Below, in pieces: positions 36,956-49,185 of a DNA stretch of 64,000 bases. The position numbers and the translations under genes are program-made. Origin of the DNA: Paraphysoderma sedebokerense (Eukaryota; Blastocladiomycota; Physodermatomycetes; Physodermatales; Physodermataceae); contig JAHLJZ010000005.1 of NCBI GenBank assembly GCA_025602915.1, forward strand, positions 496,001 to 560,000. Reading direction: 5' to 3'. The notes beneath the pieces were generated by a model. It saw only the letters and a list, made by a program, of their open reading frames with translations. It was not told the DNA's origin and made no database searches. Every line of letters begins with the position of its first letter. The stretch's first letter is position 1.

Positions 36956-38298
36956 ATGTTGTTTCTCACCCATCGCTTCCCAATACTACGAAAACGGAAA
37001 AATTTACGGAGGTTGACTTACATTGGGTTAATTGTACTGACATGGATAGCGTTCATAGTACCGCTGTATTTCCTATACATCGCTGAAGGAGCAAAATTTA
37101 CTCCAGCAACATCACAGCCCATTCCTCCTAATATTAGAGATTATGTGGAGATTAGAATGAGATTATCTGGCCTCGACTTGCAAGCCGGGACTTATAAACT
37201 ACATCTTGGTAAGTCGGTGGCACGAAATGGGGTAATTGTATAGTGCTGACGATTTCTACCGCAGATTTCAATCCGAAAGGGAATTTGGTCAGAAACAACA
37301 CCGGACTTCTCGTGCAACCCATGACAATGATAATTGGATCAGAAACTAAAAAGTTTTCGGCGAATGAACGCATGAATTCTTGTGCGTATTCCTACTTTGA
37401 CATTCAATCGTTATCTTAGCTCAACATGTCGCTAACATACTTTGATTGTAACAGTGGATTTGAACTTCAACTTCATCAGTGGCGACCTCCGAATATATCC
37501 ATACGACAAGCATACCGGCAACCTGGAAATTTTTGCGGCGTCGTCAACCAACGGAACATTGGAAAATCAAGTTAACTTGAATAGCACACTTGAAGTTGAA
37601 ATCCTCAGTTTTAGTTTTAGAGGAGAATTCAACTCGACTAATTTGCAATACCTCACGCTAAATTTCAATGTCGGTCGTAGTGCTACAACCAAAGTTTTCA
37701 GCGTCTCTGTTATCATATTATGTTGGCTATTGAGTATTCTGGTCGGATTTCTGGCAATCCAAACTGCCTGGCGGGGCCGCGAAGTACCGCCACCTGTTCT
37801 TGGGTTCCCTGCTTTAGTATTGTTCGCTTTGCCTTCTCTGCGCAACATACAACCGGGTATGTAATTGCGAATGTCTTGGTAGTATGGGACATATGCTGAC
37901 TATGGAATCAATTGCTTCTAGGTGTGCCCGCCATTGGATCGGTTTCGGATGTTATCGGTTTTTTCTTCAACATGGCCATTGTTTCAGTGTCTCTTATTTC
38001 GATGATCATTTGTTATATATTAAGATGGAAGGCCCCACAACGAGAGGAAGAAGTTATAATGAACTTGATAACAACGATGCAGAGAAAATCAGAGAGGGAA
38101 GGACGGGAATCTCGGATTTTTCCCAAGAGACCCCCAACCCTTTATACGAAACCAGACGACCCAAACATTGAAAGGGTCGACAATGGGCTATCTGTAATGT
38201 CATCCATCGGGCAAAGAACCGACTCTGTTCGAAACTATGACCCAGAAATAGCGGCTTACCGGAAAAATTCCAACGCCGACAGGAGGAATATGTTCTAG
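36956..38298 (+). CDS. DUF4436-family membrane protein
   Basis: Multi-pass membrane protein of unknown function found in many fungi. Exons 36956-37208, 37265-37381, 37455-37856, 37922-38298 give 382 residues. One N-terminal transmembrane segment (LTYIGLIVLTWIAFIVPLYF) is followed by an extracytosolic or lumenal domain of about 180 residues. That domain carries the family pattern (IEMRLSGLDLQ-like strand, GDLRIYPYDKHTGNLEIFA, NSTLEVEILSF). Three C-terminal membrane spans follow (VSVIILCWLLSILVGFLAIQ, VLGFPALVLFALPSLRN, VIGFFFNMAIVSVSLISMI), then a charged cytosolic tail of about 85 residues. Several N-x-S/T sites sit in the loop domain. The ATG at 36956 begins MLFLTHRFPILRKRK; the in-frame extension upstream has no ATG. 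Confidence 0.85.
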
Positions 38299-38406
38299 CT
38301 GCCTAGCAAGTGTATATACTTCGTACAATCATACCAAAGTTATTTATTTATCTATTGTATCAAGTTTAAATAATTGATTTACTATTACACATTTCCGGAA
38401 GTGATA

Positions 38407-40949
38407 TCATGCAAATCTTTTCTGTGCGCTCACCAAATTTCTTGCACTTGGATACTTGTCCTTCTCCGGACTGTTTTCTCTATTTCCGTTATTCTTCAAC
38501 GATGAACGACTTGACTTCTTAACCAAATTACCAGAACCTCCCCTCAAAGTACCCGATGCATCTGAATAGTAATTATCCTGCTTTATGCCAGTAAACCCCA
38601 GCACCAGTTTGAGCGCATCATCATACTTCATTCTTCCCTTAGTCGCATTGCTTCCTGTACCAATTACATCGGCATAATCAATTGTTGCTGCTTCGGGTAA
38701 GTACAATGGTATCTGAAGGATATTTTCTGGTCTATATCTTGGATTTGTATTACCGCTCGCGATAAGTCTTTTGGCATATAGCGAAATCGGTCGCTTGAAA
38801 CCAGGGCAAGCAATCGGTCGTTGAAGACGCTTGCTGTCTGCTGTCGTTACTTTACCAGCTTCCAATGTTTGTCTGGAAGATTTGATATTCTTCGATTCAG
38901 CGGATCCAGAGACTCCACTCCACGGAGTAATTTGCCACTCTTGAATGTTTTCGTCCCACACTGCCCGCTTTTCTACCTTCGACACTTCTTCAGGGGGAAT
39001 AAAGTTTTCAATAATGGTTAATTTTAGGTTTAAATCGTTCGTCAACTGGCGGATAGTGTCCAGTAAATCTTCACGTTCTGTTCGAAACTCATCTGTTAGA
39101 CCCACGATCTCCAGTTTCGCTTCTTCGAGCTTGCCCCATAATTTTTGCAACTTTCTAGTCTTTGCGTCCACTTCTTCTTGCAGTGATGCATAATTCTCCT
39201 CCAACTGCAAAGTTGCTTCTTGTTTCGCTTCGAGGTGCTGACGCAGAAACCTCTCTTTCTGCTCTTCCTCCGCTAACTTTTTGCGTTTCTCCGTCAGTTC
39301 TCGCTCCTGCTGATTTACGCGATCAAATATGTTAACACCGCCAACAAGAAGCTTCGCCTCAAGGGACTCCAACGTCTTCTCTAGATCATCGCTTTCTTTC
39401 TTCGTAGTATTGAGTTCTCTCAGTCGATTTTCTAACTCTGCGAGCAATTTTTCTTTTTGATCCATCGCCATGTCTTTGGATTCTAGCAGAGCCCGCTTCT
39501 CTGCTTCAATTTCCTCTTGAAGTTTCGCAATAGTATCAAGATCCATGCTACCAAGCGGCGATTCATCCGAATTTACGACATCGGCAATGGTATCATCGGA
39601 ATTACTTGTTTCCGATACTGGTACCGATTTAGCAGCTCGCGATCTACTTCGTTTCTTCCTGTCGGCAGATGGTAAATCTGAATGATCCATATTTTGTTTT
39701 TTCATTTCAAGCATTTCTTTAAGTCGTTTTATTTCTTCCTGGTATTCGCGCAACATAGTGTCTTTTGGATCTTCATTAATCTTGGGCTTATTCTTTATGT
39801 TCTTCGCCCGATTGGCATAGCGCAATGTGGATAGGGTCTCCTCATAATTGTATGATGCAGGTGACATCGTTGCTATCATTAATGTCCTAGTATAAAATAA
39901 TTCTACTTGTGGGACTCTCCGTTTTCCTAATGGCACGGATAAAAATTTAATGAAAAGATGGCATACTTAGCATTTCCTCCGAGGGAATCCTGTAACAATC
40001 TTGTCAGTTTAGAGTCTCTGTACGGGATATGTGAACTCTTGCCGTCCACTAGAGCTGAAATACAGTTTCCAAGCGCCGACAATGACAGGTTAATTTTTGC
40101 CGCTTCTTTCAAACGGTCACCTGTTGCTCCAGTTTTATTCTGCCTTTCGCTACCAGCTAAATCTACCAGATGGAGTTTACCAGCAACAATGTGATCTTTT
40201 CCATCAACACCTGTTTGTGAACTTTCAATTGTTATCGTGAATATAGAATGGGACCTTGACGACTGTTCATTCATGTTTGTCGCACCAACGGCTCGATTCT
40301 TGTTTCCTCGGTTCATTAGTTGATGCATTTCCTCCACACTTTTTACCACAAAACTACTCAAATCTTTTACGTAAACGCCGGTTTCAACATTTTCTTTCAG
40401 GTCCAATGCCCTCTTTTCTTTTTTTAGCAGATCGCGTATTTCTTCGTTGTAAATCTCCAAGAAGGATATCCGCACCAAAAACTGCTTTTGCTTAGTGGTT
40501 GATATGTGATCAAAAATGTGATTGAAAGTATTTGGAATGATTCCACGTAGATGCGGAACCTCCGGAACTCCCTGCATCGAGAACGTCTTTCCTGTCCCTG
40601 TTTGACCGTAAACGAATACTGTTCCGTTGAATCCACTAAGCACAGCGTCCACAATCTGACGAGCAGTGGTATTATAAACTTCGGCCTTTTGAGAAAAGTC
40701 ATGGTTAACATCGAGTATACTGGGTGCAAATTACATTCAAAGAAATGGAGGATATACTTGTAGACTATCTTCATCGAAAACCGCGTCAAATGTAAATGTT
40801 TTCAGATCGACATCATTCTTCGGATTTTTGAGAGATAGTGAACCCCGATGAGGATCGATTTCTACTACTTTTGTATATCCAGCTTCGGCTTCTTTATTGT
40901 TGAAGGGGCGGCAGCGGACAACAACTCGGACAGCCTCTGTGGAGGACAT
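38407..40949 (-). CDS. Kinesin-2 motor subunit (KIF3A/FLA10 class)
   Basis: Plus-end microtubule motor; in eukaryotes kinesin-2 drives anterograde intraflagellar transport. Exons 40758-40949, 39967-40685, 38407-39886 close to 796 residues. The motor domain is N-terminal: [18 protein letters not shown] loop [16 protein letters not shown], switch [14 protein letters not shown], switch [17 protein letters not shown], then [20 protein letters not shown] and the family-typical [36 protein letters not shown] long coiled-coil stalk (about 360-560) and a basic globular tail follow. The [10 protein letters not shown] and KINEDPKD segments match the kinesin-2 family rather than kinesin-1 or kinesin-3. 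Its presence argues that the organism has a flagellated stage. Head-to-head with UBE2H, 300 bp apart. Confidence 0.93.
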
Positions 40950-41249
40950 GGAGGAAATTCTTGGGTTGAATGTGAATCAGGAACTTTAGTCCGAAATGAG
41001 AACGATTAAAACTGAATGTATTTGAATAATAATGATGCAATTTAGGAAACGTCGAAATCGAGGATGGATTTTGATGATGATTGTTCGCAAAAATGAGTCT
41101 TGTGATCAACCCCCGTCAAGGTTCCCGTTCTCCCTGCTCCGAGTTCATCTTACCTCATCTTCTCCGCCAAAACTCTGCTCAGTACATCTTTCCAACAAAC
41201 CACATTCATCTGATACTATTTCTACTTATCAAGCACATCTCGTATAGTC
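40950..41249. promoter_or_regulatory. Divergent kinesin-2 / UBE2H promoter
   Basis: 300 bp shared by the two start codons. CT-rich near the UBE2H start; no recognisable conserved element and no additional gene. Confidence 0.4.
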
Positions 41250-42292
41250 ATGTCTTCTCCACGCAGAAGAATTGAAACAGATGTCATGAAACTGTGCGTA
41301 TCCAACTCCCTTATCTTGCCTTGATGGTATCGATTTTATTTTGCGATTGTTGACCTTAATGTTCATTTGATATTATTTAGTCTCATGAGTGACTACGAAG
41401 TCACACTTGTCAATGACAATATGCAAGAATTCTATGTGAGATTTCACGGTCCAGAAGATAGTAAGTGCAACCCTTTCATCGACTCTTTAATATGAATTGA
41501 TCTAGAGATGAATTGTTTGAATTTACGATTTCTGTGGATAATAGTAACTTATGTATAACCTTTGATAACATAGCACCCTTCGCAAATGGAGTTTGGAAGG
41601 TTCATGTGGAACTGCCGGATCAATATCCGTACAAGTCACCCTCAATTGGCTTTGTAAATAAAATATTCCACCCAAACATCGACGAAATGTATGTTGAATT
41701 GAACCTCTTTTGTTTGAATATTCAAGACCGACTTTATTAGTGTCTCCATCTCAAACGAAAAAAGAATTGATAATACTGACATAAATATACAATTTAGGAG
41801 TGGATCCGTCTGCCTGGATGTCATAAATCAAACTTGGTCGCCTATGTTCGGTAAGTATTTACATTTGTTAGCATTAGGTAGCGCAATATTACAAGCCTGA
41901 GTATTCACTAAATCTTTTCGTTTACCTTATCGCATCCATCACGAATGTTTGAACAGATATGATAAACATTTTCGAGGTGTTTCTTCCTCAGTTATTGCGC
42001 TATCCTAACCCTACCGATCCGTTGAATGGTGAAGCCGCCGCTTTACTGATGAGAGAGCCAACTACGTATGAAGTCAAAGTGAAAGGTTCGTCCATTATCT
42101 TCCTCCTTCGATGAAATAGTATGGTGTGTTGACGTATTTCAATACGAAATGCTTGAATCACATTTAGAATACGTTTCTCGATATGCGACAAAGGAAGCTT
42201 GCGATGCAGTGACAGACGATTCGTCATCTGATGAAGAAATGTCATCGGTGGGATCGTTGTCTGATGATGATTCTCCCGATATGGAACTGTAG
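41250..42292 (+). CDS. UBC8: Ubiquitin-conjugating enzyme E2 H / Ubc8
   Basis: E2 of the UBE2H class, the partner of the GID/CTLH ligase in yeast and animals. Exons 41250-41293, 41381-41460, 41574-41688, 41798-41850, 41957-42085, 42168-42292 close to 181 residues. The start [20 protein letters not shown] is characteristic. The UBC fold continues with [39 protein letters not shown] and the active cysteine at about residue 85 in [36 protein letters not shown] follows. The C-terminal acidic Ser/Asp tail (DDSSSDEE through DDDSPDMEL) is also a family feature. Intron 2 (114 nt) contains an open frame but its retention would break the E2 fold. Convergent with PEX11. Confidence 0.96.
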
Positions 42293-42555
42293 ATAATTAA
42301 TGCCTGTATTGTTTTTGAACTTGTTTATATTTGTTCGGATGAGTATCAATAGCGGTTTCTGGTACTTTTAGAATGTAAGTTTGATATTTGTTGTTGATAT
42401 CCAATCAGTGTAGCACATTGATGGCAAGAAATCGGTTTACAATATATGTTCCCTTTCGGCCCTCAATCAGAACACTCCAAACTTATCATGAGACTCATGC
42501 AAGGTAAAATATTTATTTGGCAATTATTCATGTGCTAGGGATGGTTATTCAGAAA

Positions 42556-43745
42556 TCAAAAAGGATTGTTAGGAGCAAACGCGGCCCATGCAAGGGAGCT
42601 TTCACTTGCCGCCGACAACTTTGTTCCACTGGGCTTCAATTCCCATAAGCCCTGTAATAGTACTGTGGGGAGGAGGAACAATGCATCAGCAAAAGTCTGG
42701 CAAAGTAAAACTATCAATAGCAACAAACCCGCAAAGACCAACGAATCCATCAGATACGTTGATATAACCCAATCCATTGGCTGGGATAAGAATATCGACC
42801 GATTCTGAGAATAATTGGCGCACAATTTTATTTCTGGCGCTATAGTAACAATGGGGAGAATTACAGTTAACATTCAGAAGTGCTGCTGTTTCCGGTTAGC
42901 CACCAGGACGGGAGTGTCATACCTTCTTAATTCCTTTTCTTCCTTGATTCCTACTTCAGGTAATTTTCCGCCTGTTTCCTTTTTAGATCGCTGCAGTACA
43001 GCAAGACTGCGACATGCGGCAGGTTAGATTCACATATGCCGCAATCAATAGATATTGTATCGTCGTCCAAAGCAATCACCAATGACAGAAATAAAACTCA
43101 ACTAACCGTTGGTTATTCTTATTCAATTGATAAACGCTGCTCAACCAGCCGCAAAGCAATCCATAGAACCAAAATTTGTAAGATCTTTGAGATATCAATT
43201 TCGCATTTTGAGCTTTCCAAATTCCAACCCCATTGGCCCAAACAAAGAAGTCCCAAAATAACCAAACAGAGAGAGAAAGGTTCTTGCCGACAGTAAGGTA
43301 ACTGTGTTGTACGCAATGGGTTTATTGCCGAACCAGTTAAGACTTGGTGAGTTTCATTAATTGGGTTCTCGTGTGAATTGAACATGACCTACCGAAGCAC
43401 TTCGTCTTTCTGGGTAGATATTGCATTTACAAGATTCTGAACGAATTCAACAGGGCGTCCGATACGAATAACTGAAAGTAAAAGCTATTAATAATAGTTC
43501 ATTGGAAACCCAACCCAAGTAATCGGATGTCGGCGAGAGAGATGAAATAACTCACGTTTCCGAGAAATCGCCAAATGCTTTTGCAATTTTGTGACTTTAG
43601 TGACTGTTTCCTTGGAATAGCCTTTACGAGTTAGGTAGTAAATTAGAAATTTGGCGAAATATTGAATCGTTCTGTAGATTTTATCGCGGCCAGTCATTGT
43701 TTGATGGTACTTGACGGCATTCTGAAGGGTTAACGTAGACGCCAT
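42556..43745 (-). CDS. PEX11: Peroxisomal membrane elongation factor Pex11
   Basis: Membrane-bending peroxin that promotes peroxisome proliferation. Exons 43556-43745, 43393-43471, 43107-43301, 42923-43006, 42712-42839, 42556-42662 close to 260 residues. The N terminus reads MASTLTLQNAVKYHQTMTGR followed by DKIYRTIQYFAKFLIYYL, the amphipathic helix of the family. VIRIGRPVEF-like text (LIRIGRPVEFVQNL) and WLFWDFFVWANGVGIWKA come next. SYKFWFYGLLCGWLSSVYQL and the C-terminal DILIPANGLGYINVSDGFVG match Pex11 order. Longer frames on the same strand in exon 3 are out of phase and were rejected. Shares a 1.1-kb upstream region with the CCCH gene. Confidence 0.9.
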
Positions 43746-44832
43746 GATTAAGATGATAGGCTGCGAAGAGATGTGTATGTTGCAGGGAGGAGTGCAAAGA
43801 GTGGACACAATGCAGTCGCAATGGACGGGATGTAAATTGTAATGGAGTTGGAGATGGAGCGAGTTCAGTTGAATTCAGTCGGTGCCACGAAACACAGAAC
43901 GGAGTACTGCTTCAGCCACTCAACTTACAGCACCTGATTTCATCTTCACTGATATTTCAAATCTCCAAAATATACCGTATTCAAGGCCCCGGATAACTGT
44001 TGATGGGGCAAGCATCCGAAAAGTGCACTAGAGTTCGGAATGCTCAATTACATCTTGGTTAAAGAGTTAGAGCAGGCATGTACTGATGAAGGCCGAGACT
44101 CAAAGCGCAATCTCGAGCCTGTTGGCTATGCTTCTCAAATGTGTGTTTAAGCTGACGTGTTGGAATACGATGGGGAGAATAACGAATTAATGCCATTGAA
44201 GTCAACATAATGTGCGACTTTGCACCGTGACATAACAACTATGGCTCATGTTCTGCGACTTCTTTGGGCCAGCTGCACGCAATTCGCTATATGGGAGGCT
44301 AGAACATAGATATTTCTGTGATTTATGCAGGTTGAAACCAAAACTGTCATACGGGCAAGATGAGCTTTTTGATCTTTATCCGAGGGCGTAGCGTAACGAA
44401 GAGCGCCCACAATCAAGTGTTAAAATTAGGTTAAAAGAATACTGGCAACATGCGATTAGTTCTTGGCAGAGAAGATATTGAAGGTCCTGTAGCTAGTCTG
44501 CGCCGTTCCCCGAAGGACGGCCCGACAATCTTAGTTGATCAGAATCCAAGCATGATACATTATGTCACAGTTTGGTAAATTGAAAGTGGGGTGGCGATCA
44601 TCCCTACGACACGAACAGCATTTTTCCCTTTGGGGGCGATGACATCATTCCCACATTGTGTAACTCAACAGGGAAAATTATATACGGTAGAACGTAAAAT
44701 AGAGGATGCCATCACTCTGTGTATAAATTAGTCTGATTCCCTCCTCTTCTGCCGAGGCTGCGCATCGTCCTCAGACCGTTATATTGAATCAAACTACCCC
44801 GAGTGAACCCCTATCTATCAGACTTCAGGACT
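43746..44832. other. Long intergenic region between PEX11 and the CCCH gene
   Basis: About 1.1 kb, the largest gene-free stretch here. It holds both promoters. I see no convincing ORF, tRNA boxes, snRNA signature or repeat. A TATAAA lies at 44722-44727, about 110 bp before the CCCH start. A TGATGA...CTGA pair (44084-44155) was considered as a C/D snoRNA and rejected. Confidence 0.45.
44722..44727 (+). promoter_or_regulatory. TATA-like box of the CCCH gene
   Basis: TATAAA within GTATAAATTA, 106 bp upstream of the ATG at 44833, at a plausible distance for a Pol II core promoter. Supported only by motif and position. Confidence 0.35.
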
Positions 44833-47095
44833 ATGGCCACTAGAACTGAAAACAACAACGGATTCTCATTTATGACCCATCCATCTCATTCACTGGATCT
44901 TCCGGGAACAGCGTCGCCTGTCTCAGAGACGGCATCCTCCTCCAACTCATCGTCGTCCGACTTTTTCACCCGACAGCGAGCGACATCGGAAGCAGAGCAC
45001 AGAGGAAACGGGGCCGATAACAAGGGTAGGGACACTCATACATTCTCAGACATCTTTACATTCTATATTCGTTGAGGGAGCAGCGATGGCGAGGGGGAGA
45101 GGGAAGGGGGATTGTCTTATTGTGCCTGGTGGCTGTGTGTTTCAAAATGATGCGTGTAACTTTTTCCGCCATGCCTCGGGAGAAGAGCAAAAGGGCAACT
45201 CCTTCCCTCTCTCCTCCTCCTCCCTCCACAACAGCATCCCCACACCCCGTCTTCGCTCTTTGTATAGACATATAGATCCCCTAATATTTATCTAACTATT
45301 CCATCCTCCCCTTTCCCTCCGTCTTGCGTATTTATTCCCTCGATATTTATGTCTTCAGAACCATGGTTGTCAGAGCAGCACGATCTTTCTGCCTGGCTCG
45401 GTGAATCCGCTGTTTCCCCTCAAATGTCTTCTCGAAGGCTGGCTTCTCACAAACAGCAGCGATTTGTCCAAGAGTACCCGGAAGCAGATTACGATGCTTC
45501 TCGGCCCAAGAGAAATCGCCGCAGATCAACCACCAACGACACTGAACATTCGGTTGATAGCTCAAAGTCCGGTGGGGGATCGGACAAAAAAGTCAATCTG
45601 TATAAAACCGAGTTATGTAGATCATGGGAAGAAACCGGCACTTGTCGATATGGTATGTTTGTTTTTTGCAATTTTTTATTTTTTTCGACATTGTGTGACG
45701 GTTACGAGTGTTTGTTTTCGTCACGCCCTCAGCCCACTAACTAACTGGTTTATCGTTTCATTATCAAATAATAGGTAATAAGTGTCAGTTTGCACACAGT
45801 GAATCCGAATTAAGAAATGTTGTTAGACATCCAAAGTATAAGACGGAGGTTTGCAAGACATTCTGGGAACAGGGATGGTGCCCTTATGGTAAACGTTGCT
45901 GCTTTATTGTAAGTTTTTCCTGAAGTATCTTCGTTCTCCGCGGTTGCAACATACTTATCCCATTTGAATATAACAGCACAACGAAGACGTAAAAGATATT
46001 GTTGGCTCTCGATCTGAACCTACGACCCCGACCAAGGCCAAACATCCTGCATTGAAGTCACCTCGCAAGACTCCAGGCCACGGTGCTCGAAGTGGGTTTG
46101 AAGATAGAAACAACCTTCCCCCTATCCATAATCATGCCCCTGTCATCCCTCCAGAATTGCCCGACCTTAACGATCATCAAGCTATTGCCGACGCTTATTT
46201 CGGTGGCAAGTTGAATTATGTTCCTTTGACGCACGCCAGCTCAGAACCAACTACCCCAATTAAGAGAGCCGGCATGTCTTCTCCTGTGAATGCTGCCGGT
46301 CGGTACCCTGGTGGTCATGATATAAAGCGTATTTGGGAATCTACCGATGCTTCGATGACCGGGTCGGCTGTTGGATTGAATCAACAAGATTTAGATAGTG
46401 ACGAGGTTTATTTCAGACGTAGAACTCGCACTCAACACACGCCTGAGTATCATCCCTCAGAAGCTATGCAAAGTAGAGTACGTAAAACTAGAAGCGTTAC
46501 ATTGGAATCTATGGATATTGGGCATTTGAGCCAATCATTAATGGGCCTGAATATGAACGGCCATGTCCACGGTGGTTTATCTCCTCATGCTTCTCGTCTT
46601 TCCCATGGTGGTAACTGTTCGTACCCTACTGCCGCAAACACTCCGACTGGCATGCAATCTCCAGTTCATCCTTTGTCGAGCTCTTTCGATCATCAACGGA
46701 GCCAATCTTGGCTCGAGAATCAAGATTCGAATGGATCTTTCGCTGTTCCGGCATCTCTTCCCAGCTTCAACAAAACCCCTATTCCTTCGCCAATTAGATC
46801 TGGACCGTCTACTCCTCGGGTGTCTAGAGCGCTGAATATCAACACTACTCTCGCCAACAGTGCATTTGGCCCAAAAGATAGTTTCCTTCCATCCCCAGCT
46901 TCGGTCAGTGATCCTTTTTCTCCCCACTCGGCATTTTCACCGTGGGTACAAACACCCTCAGCTCGCTCCGGCTTAGCCAGCACACCCACGTCCCCGGGAA
47001 AGTGGAACTTATTGCCGAAAGCTGAAGAAATTGAAGTAGCGAAGAAAGTGGACACTAAGAATGGAGATAGTCAACAAGGGTATTCTTATTTTTAG
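44833..47095 (+). CDS. Tandem CCCH zinc-finger RNA-binding protein (TTP/Cth family)
   Basis: Likely binds AU-rich elements and promotes mRNA decay. Exons 44833-45025, 45359-45652, 45775-45908, 45977-47095 close to 579 residues. Two fingers of C-x8-C-x5-C-x3-H spacing: [20 protein letters not shown] and [20 protein letters not shown], each preceded by the TTP lead-in (YKTELC, YKTEVC) and about 18 residues apart. The rest is long, Ser/Pro/Thr-rich and probably disordered, with repeated SP and TP sites (phosphorylation is likely but inferred). Intron 1 is 333 nt, long for this genome. An in-frame ATG (45350) spans its acceptor, so a shorter form starting [10 protein letters not shown] from an internal promoter is possible. 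Confidence 0.92.
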
Positions 47096-47355
47096 TTCAA
47101 AAGCTTGACCATTGTAGTATCTATTTATCCGCGGGATTCGGTCATTTTGCGTTTGTTCTTGAATCGCTATTTTATTATGTATTTTTATTTAGCTTTAAAT
47201 ACCCGCTGTATAGTTATTTACGATTATGTCCTACAATTTCTATGGTGCTGTGTATCACTTTTTCATTGTAATATTTGTTGCATACGGGTTTTTGTTGAAC
47301 GACAGTAGAGTAGTTGTATTTTGCGATTTAATTTAACCAAAAAAAATTTACATTT

Positions 47356-48699
47356 TTAATGACTTGACGAATGTATTAGACGATACAAATCTGCCACCAA
47401 GTACAAAGATCCCGAGAGCACTATCAATGAATCATCCGTCAAACCTTGGAGGGACTTGACCAAATCGAATGCCTCTACTAAATTGCCAGCGGACTGACAG
47501 ACTATCTGAAACTCAGTAACTTGCTTAATGGTGGATACTGTCTCTGCGAGGTTGGAGTGTCTAATCCACGGCATTCCCTGTGGTTGACTAAACGGCACGA
47601 TCACCACATTATCACCTGGCCTCACCAACACTTTAGCGAGACTTTTAATATCTTTTCCTCTGGTGAACCCCATAATCCAAACCACCGACTGACATTTTCG
47701 AGTCGTGAGAACATCCGAATCCAAATACTCTCGCAATTTTTCTGCCGACGCAACATTATGTGCCCCATCCGTTAAAATCAGTCTATCCAAACTCGGTATT
47801 TTGACCCATTCTAACCTTCCCGGCCACTTTGTATTCTCTATCCCCGAAATAATATCGTTAGCGGTAACGTTAAACCGGGGAAACCGTTGTCGTAAAATCG
47901 AAATAGCAGTCACAGCCAATCCTAAATTTTCGAGTTGAAAATCCCCCAAGAGAGGCAACTTTACCACCACCTCATCGTTGATTCCATTCTGGTTCAACAG
48001 TTCCACACGTACCCACGGTTTCCCCTTTTTTGAATCCCAATGTGCAATACGGGACCAAACAATTTCACAATCTACACTATGACTTTCCCTTTCTAATATC
48101 CTTGTCACATTTTCTTTTTTCCTCTGATTTTCACTTACCACGCAAACTCCCCTTTTTTTCATAATCCCGGCTTTATGCCATGCAATATCTTCAATCGAGT
48201 CACCTAAATGACCTAAATGATCTATTCCAATCGACGTAATCACACTGACCAAAACATTTTGAGCATCGAAAACATTGGTGGCGTCTAACCTCCCTCCCAT
48301 TCCGACTTCGATGACCGCCACATCGACTTTTTCGGTCGAGAAATACAAAAATGCTAAAGCGGTTAAACATTCGAATGGGGTGGCGTTGATAGAGTGAATT
48401 GAATTGATGGATTCGATGCGAGAAAGAAGAGAATTGTATGTTTCCGTGGACGGGATCTGTGAGGTGATGGAAATAGAGTCCCGGGGTTCAAGGAAATGAG
48501 GGGAATTGAAACGACCGGTTTTGTAGCCGGATTGTTGGAGGATATGGTGGATGTATGAACAGGTGGAACCTTTGCCGTTTGTACCGGTGACGTGAATGAT
48601 TGGGAATAATTTGTGTGGTGAAGAAAGGTGTGAGAGGAGAGAGTGGATTCGGGAAAGACCGAGTTGTGGGCTGATGGTGGTGGAAGGAGCGTTGGACAT
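47356..48699 (-). CDS. FOL3: Dihydrofolate synthase (folylpolyglutamate synthase family)
   Basis: Joins dihydropteroate and glutamate to make dihydrofolate. One exon, 447 residues. Mur-ligase-type ATP loop VTGTNGKGSTCSYI near residue 40; substrate-binding GRFNSPHFLEPRDSI; the family signature VIEVGMGGRLDATNVF; SIGIDHLGHLGDSIEDIAWHK (metal and carbamylated lysine region); and LILTDGAHNVASAEKL (C-terminal domain). The length and the short N terminus without a targeting peptide match Fol3 better than the larger mitochondrial/cytosolic FPGS (Met7). It is one of the few intronless genes in the window. The 5' half has noticeably T-rich + strand sequence, but codon use does not look foreign. Confidence 0.93.
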   Translation of the reverse strand: MSNAPSTTISPQLGLSRIHSLLSHLSSPHKLFPIIHVTGTNGKGSTCSYIHHILQQSGYKTGRFNSPHFLEPRDSISITSQIPSTETYNSLLSRIESINSIHSINATPFECLTALAFLYFSTEKVDVAVIEVGMGGRLDATNVFDAQNVLVSVITSIGIDHLGHLGDSIEDIAWHKAGIMKKRGVCVVSENQRKKENVTRILERESHSVDCEIVWSRIAHWDSKKGKPWVRVELLNQNGINDEVVVKLPLLGDFQLENLGLAVTAISILRQRFPRFNVTANDIISGIENTKWPGRLEWVKIPSLDRLILTDGAHNVASAEKLREYLDSDVLTTRKCQSVVWIMGFTRGKDIKSLAKVLVRPGDNVVIVPFSQPQGMPWIRHSNLAETVSTIKQVTEFQIVCQSAGNLVEAFDLVKSLQGLTDDSLIVLSGSLYLVADLYRLIHSSSH

Positions 48700-49185
48700 T
48701 TCGACTCCTAGTTGTGGAAGGAGAGTATGAGTTTAGGCGATTGTTGCGTCGTGTCTTCAAAATATAAAATTATCTAAAAGTAAATAGAATTCAACATAGT
48801 TTCGATGAATTTGGGGTGCAACATTTAGAGGTAGAGTTTGTTTACGTGATCCTGATCTGAGAATCGTTGATCGCCTTCCGAGTTGGACCTCGCCAACCAT
48901 TTCTCTTCAACAGCGATATATAAATGAGCACTGAATACTATTTAATACTATGTACAACAATATTGCTTGAAGTTATTTAGTCTACCCTTTTCAGCGCGAC
49001 TGATCTATACAAAGTAACACGAACAGACGGCGATTCTAAGTCTAAAATACCACTTCGTTCTACATCTCAGCGTATTTAAAATAGAAACTACAAATATATT
49101 AACAGCAATATACCTATTAAGTCTTGACAGTTAAAATGTGCTAACAGGCTCGGGTGGACACATCCAGATTACGCTCGTTTACGAC
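48700..49185. other. Intergenic between FOL3 start and kleisin 3' end
   Basis: FOL3 promoter and the kleisin 3' UTR. No gene or repeat found. Confidence 0.45.

Noticed and set aside
43119-43385. An 88-codon minus frame in PEX11 exon 3
   Set aside because: Out of phase with flanking exons; the chosen frame gives WDFFVWANGVGIWKA and SYKFWFYGLLCGW, which match Pex11.
44084-44155. TGATGA...CTGA pair as a possible C/D-box snoRNA
   Set aside because: The base before TGATGA is C rather than A/G, there is no terminal stem, and no guide match could be tested.
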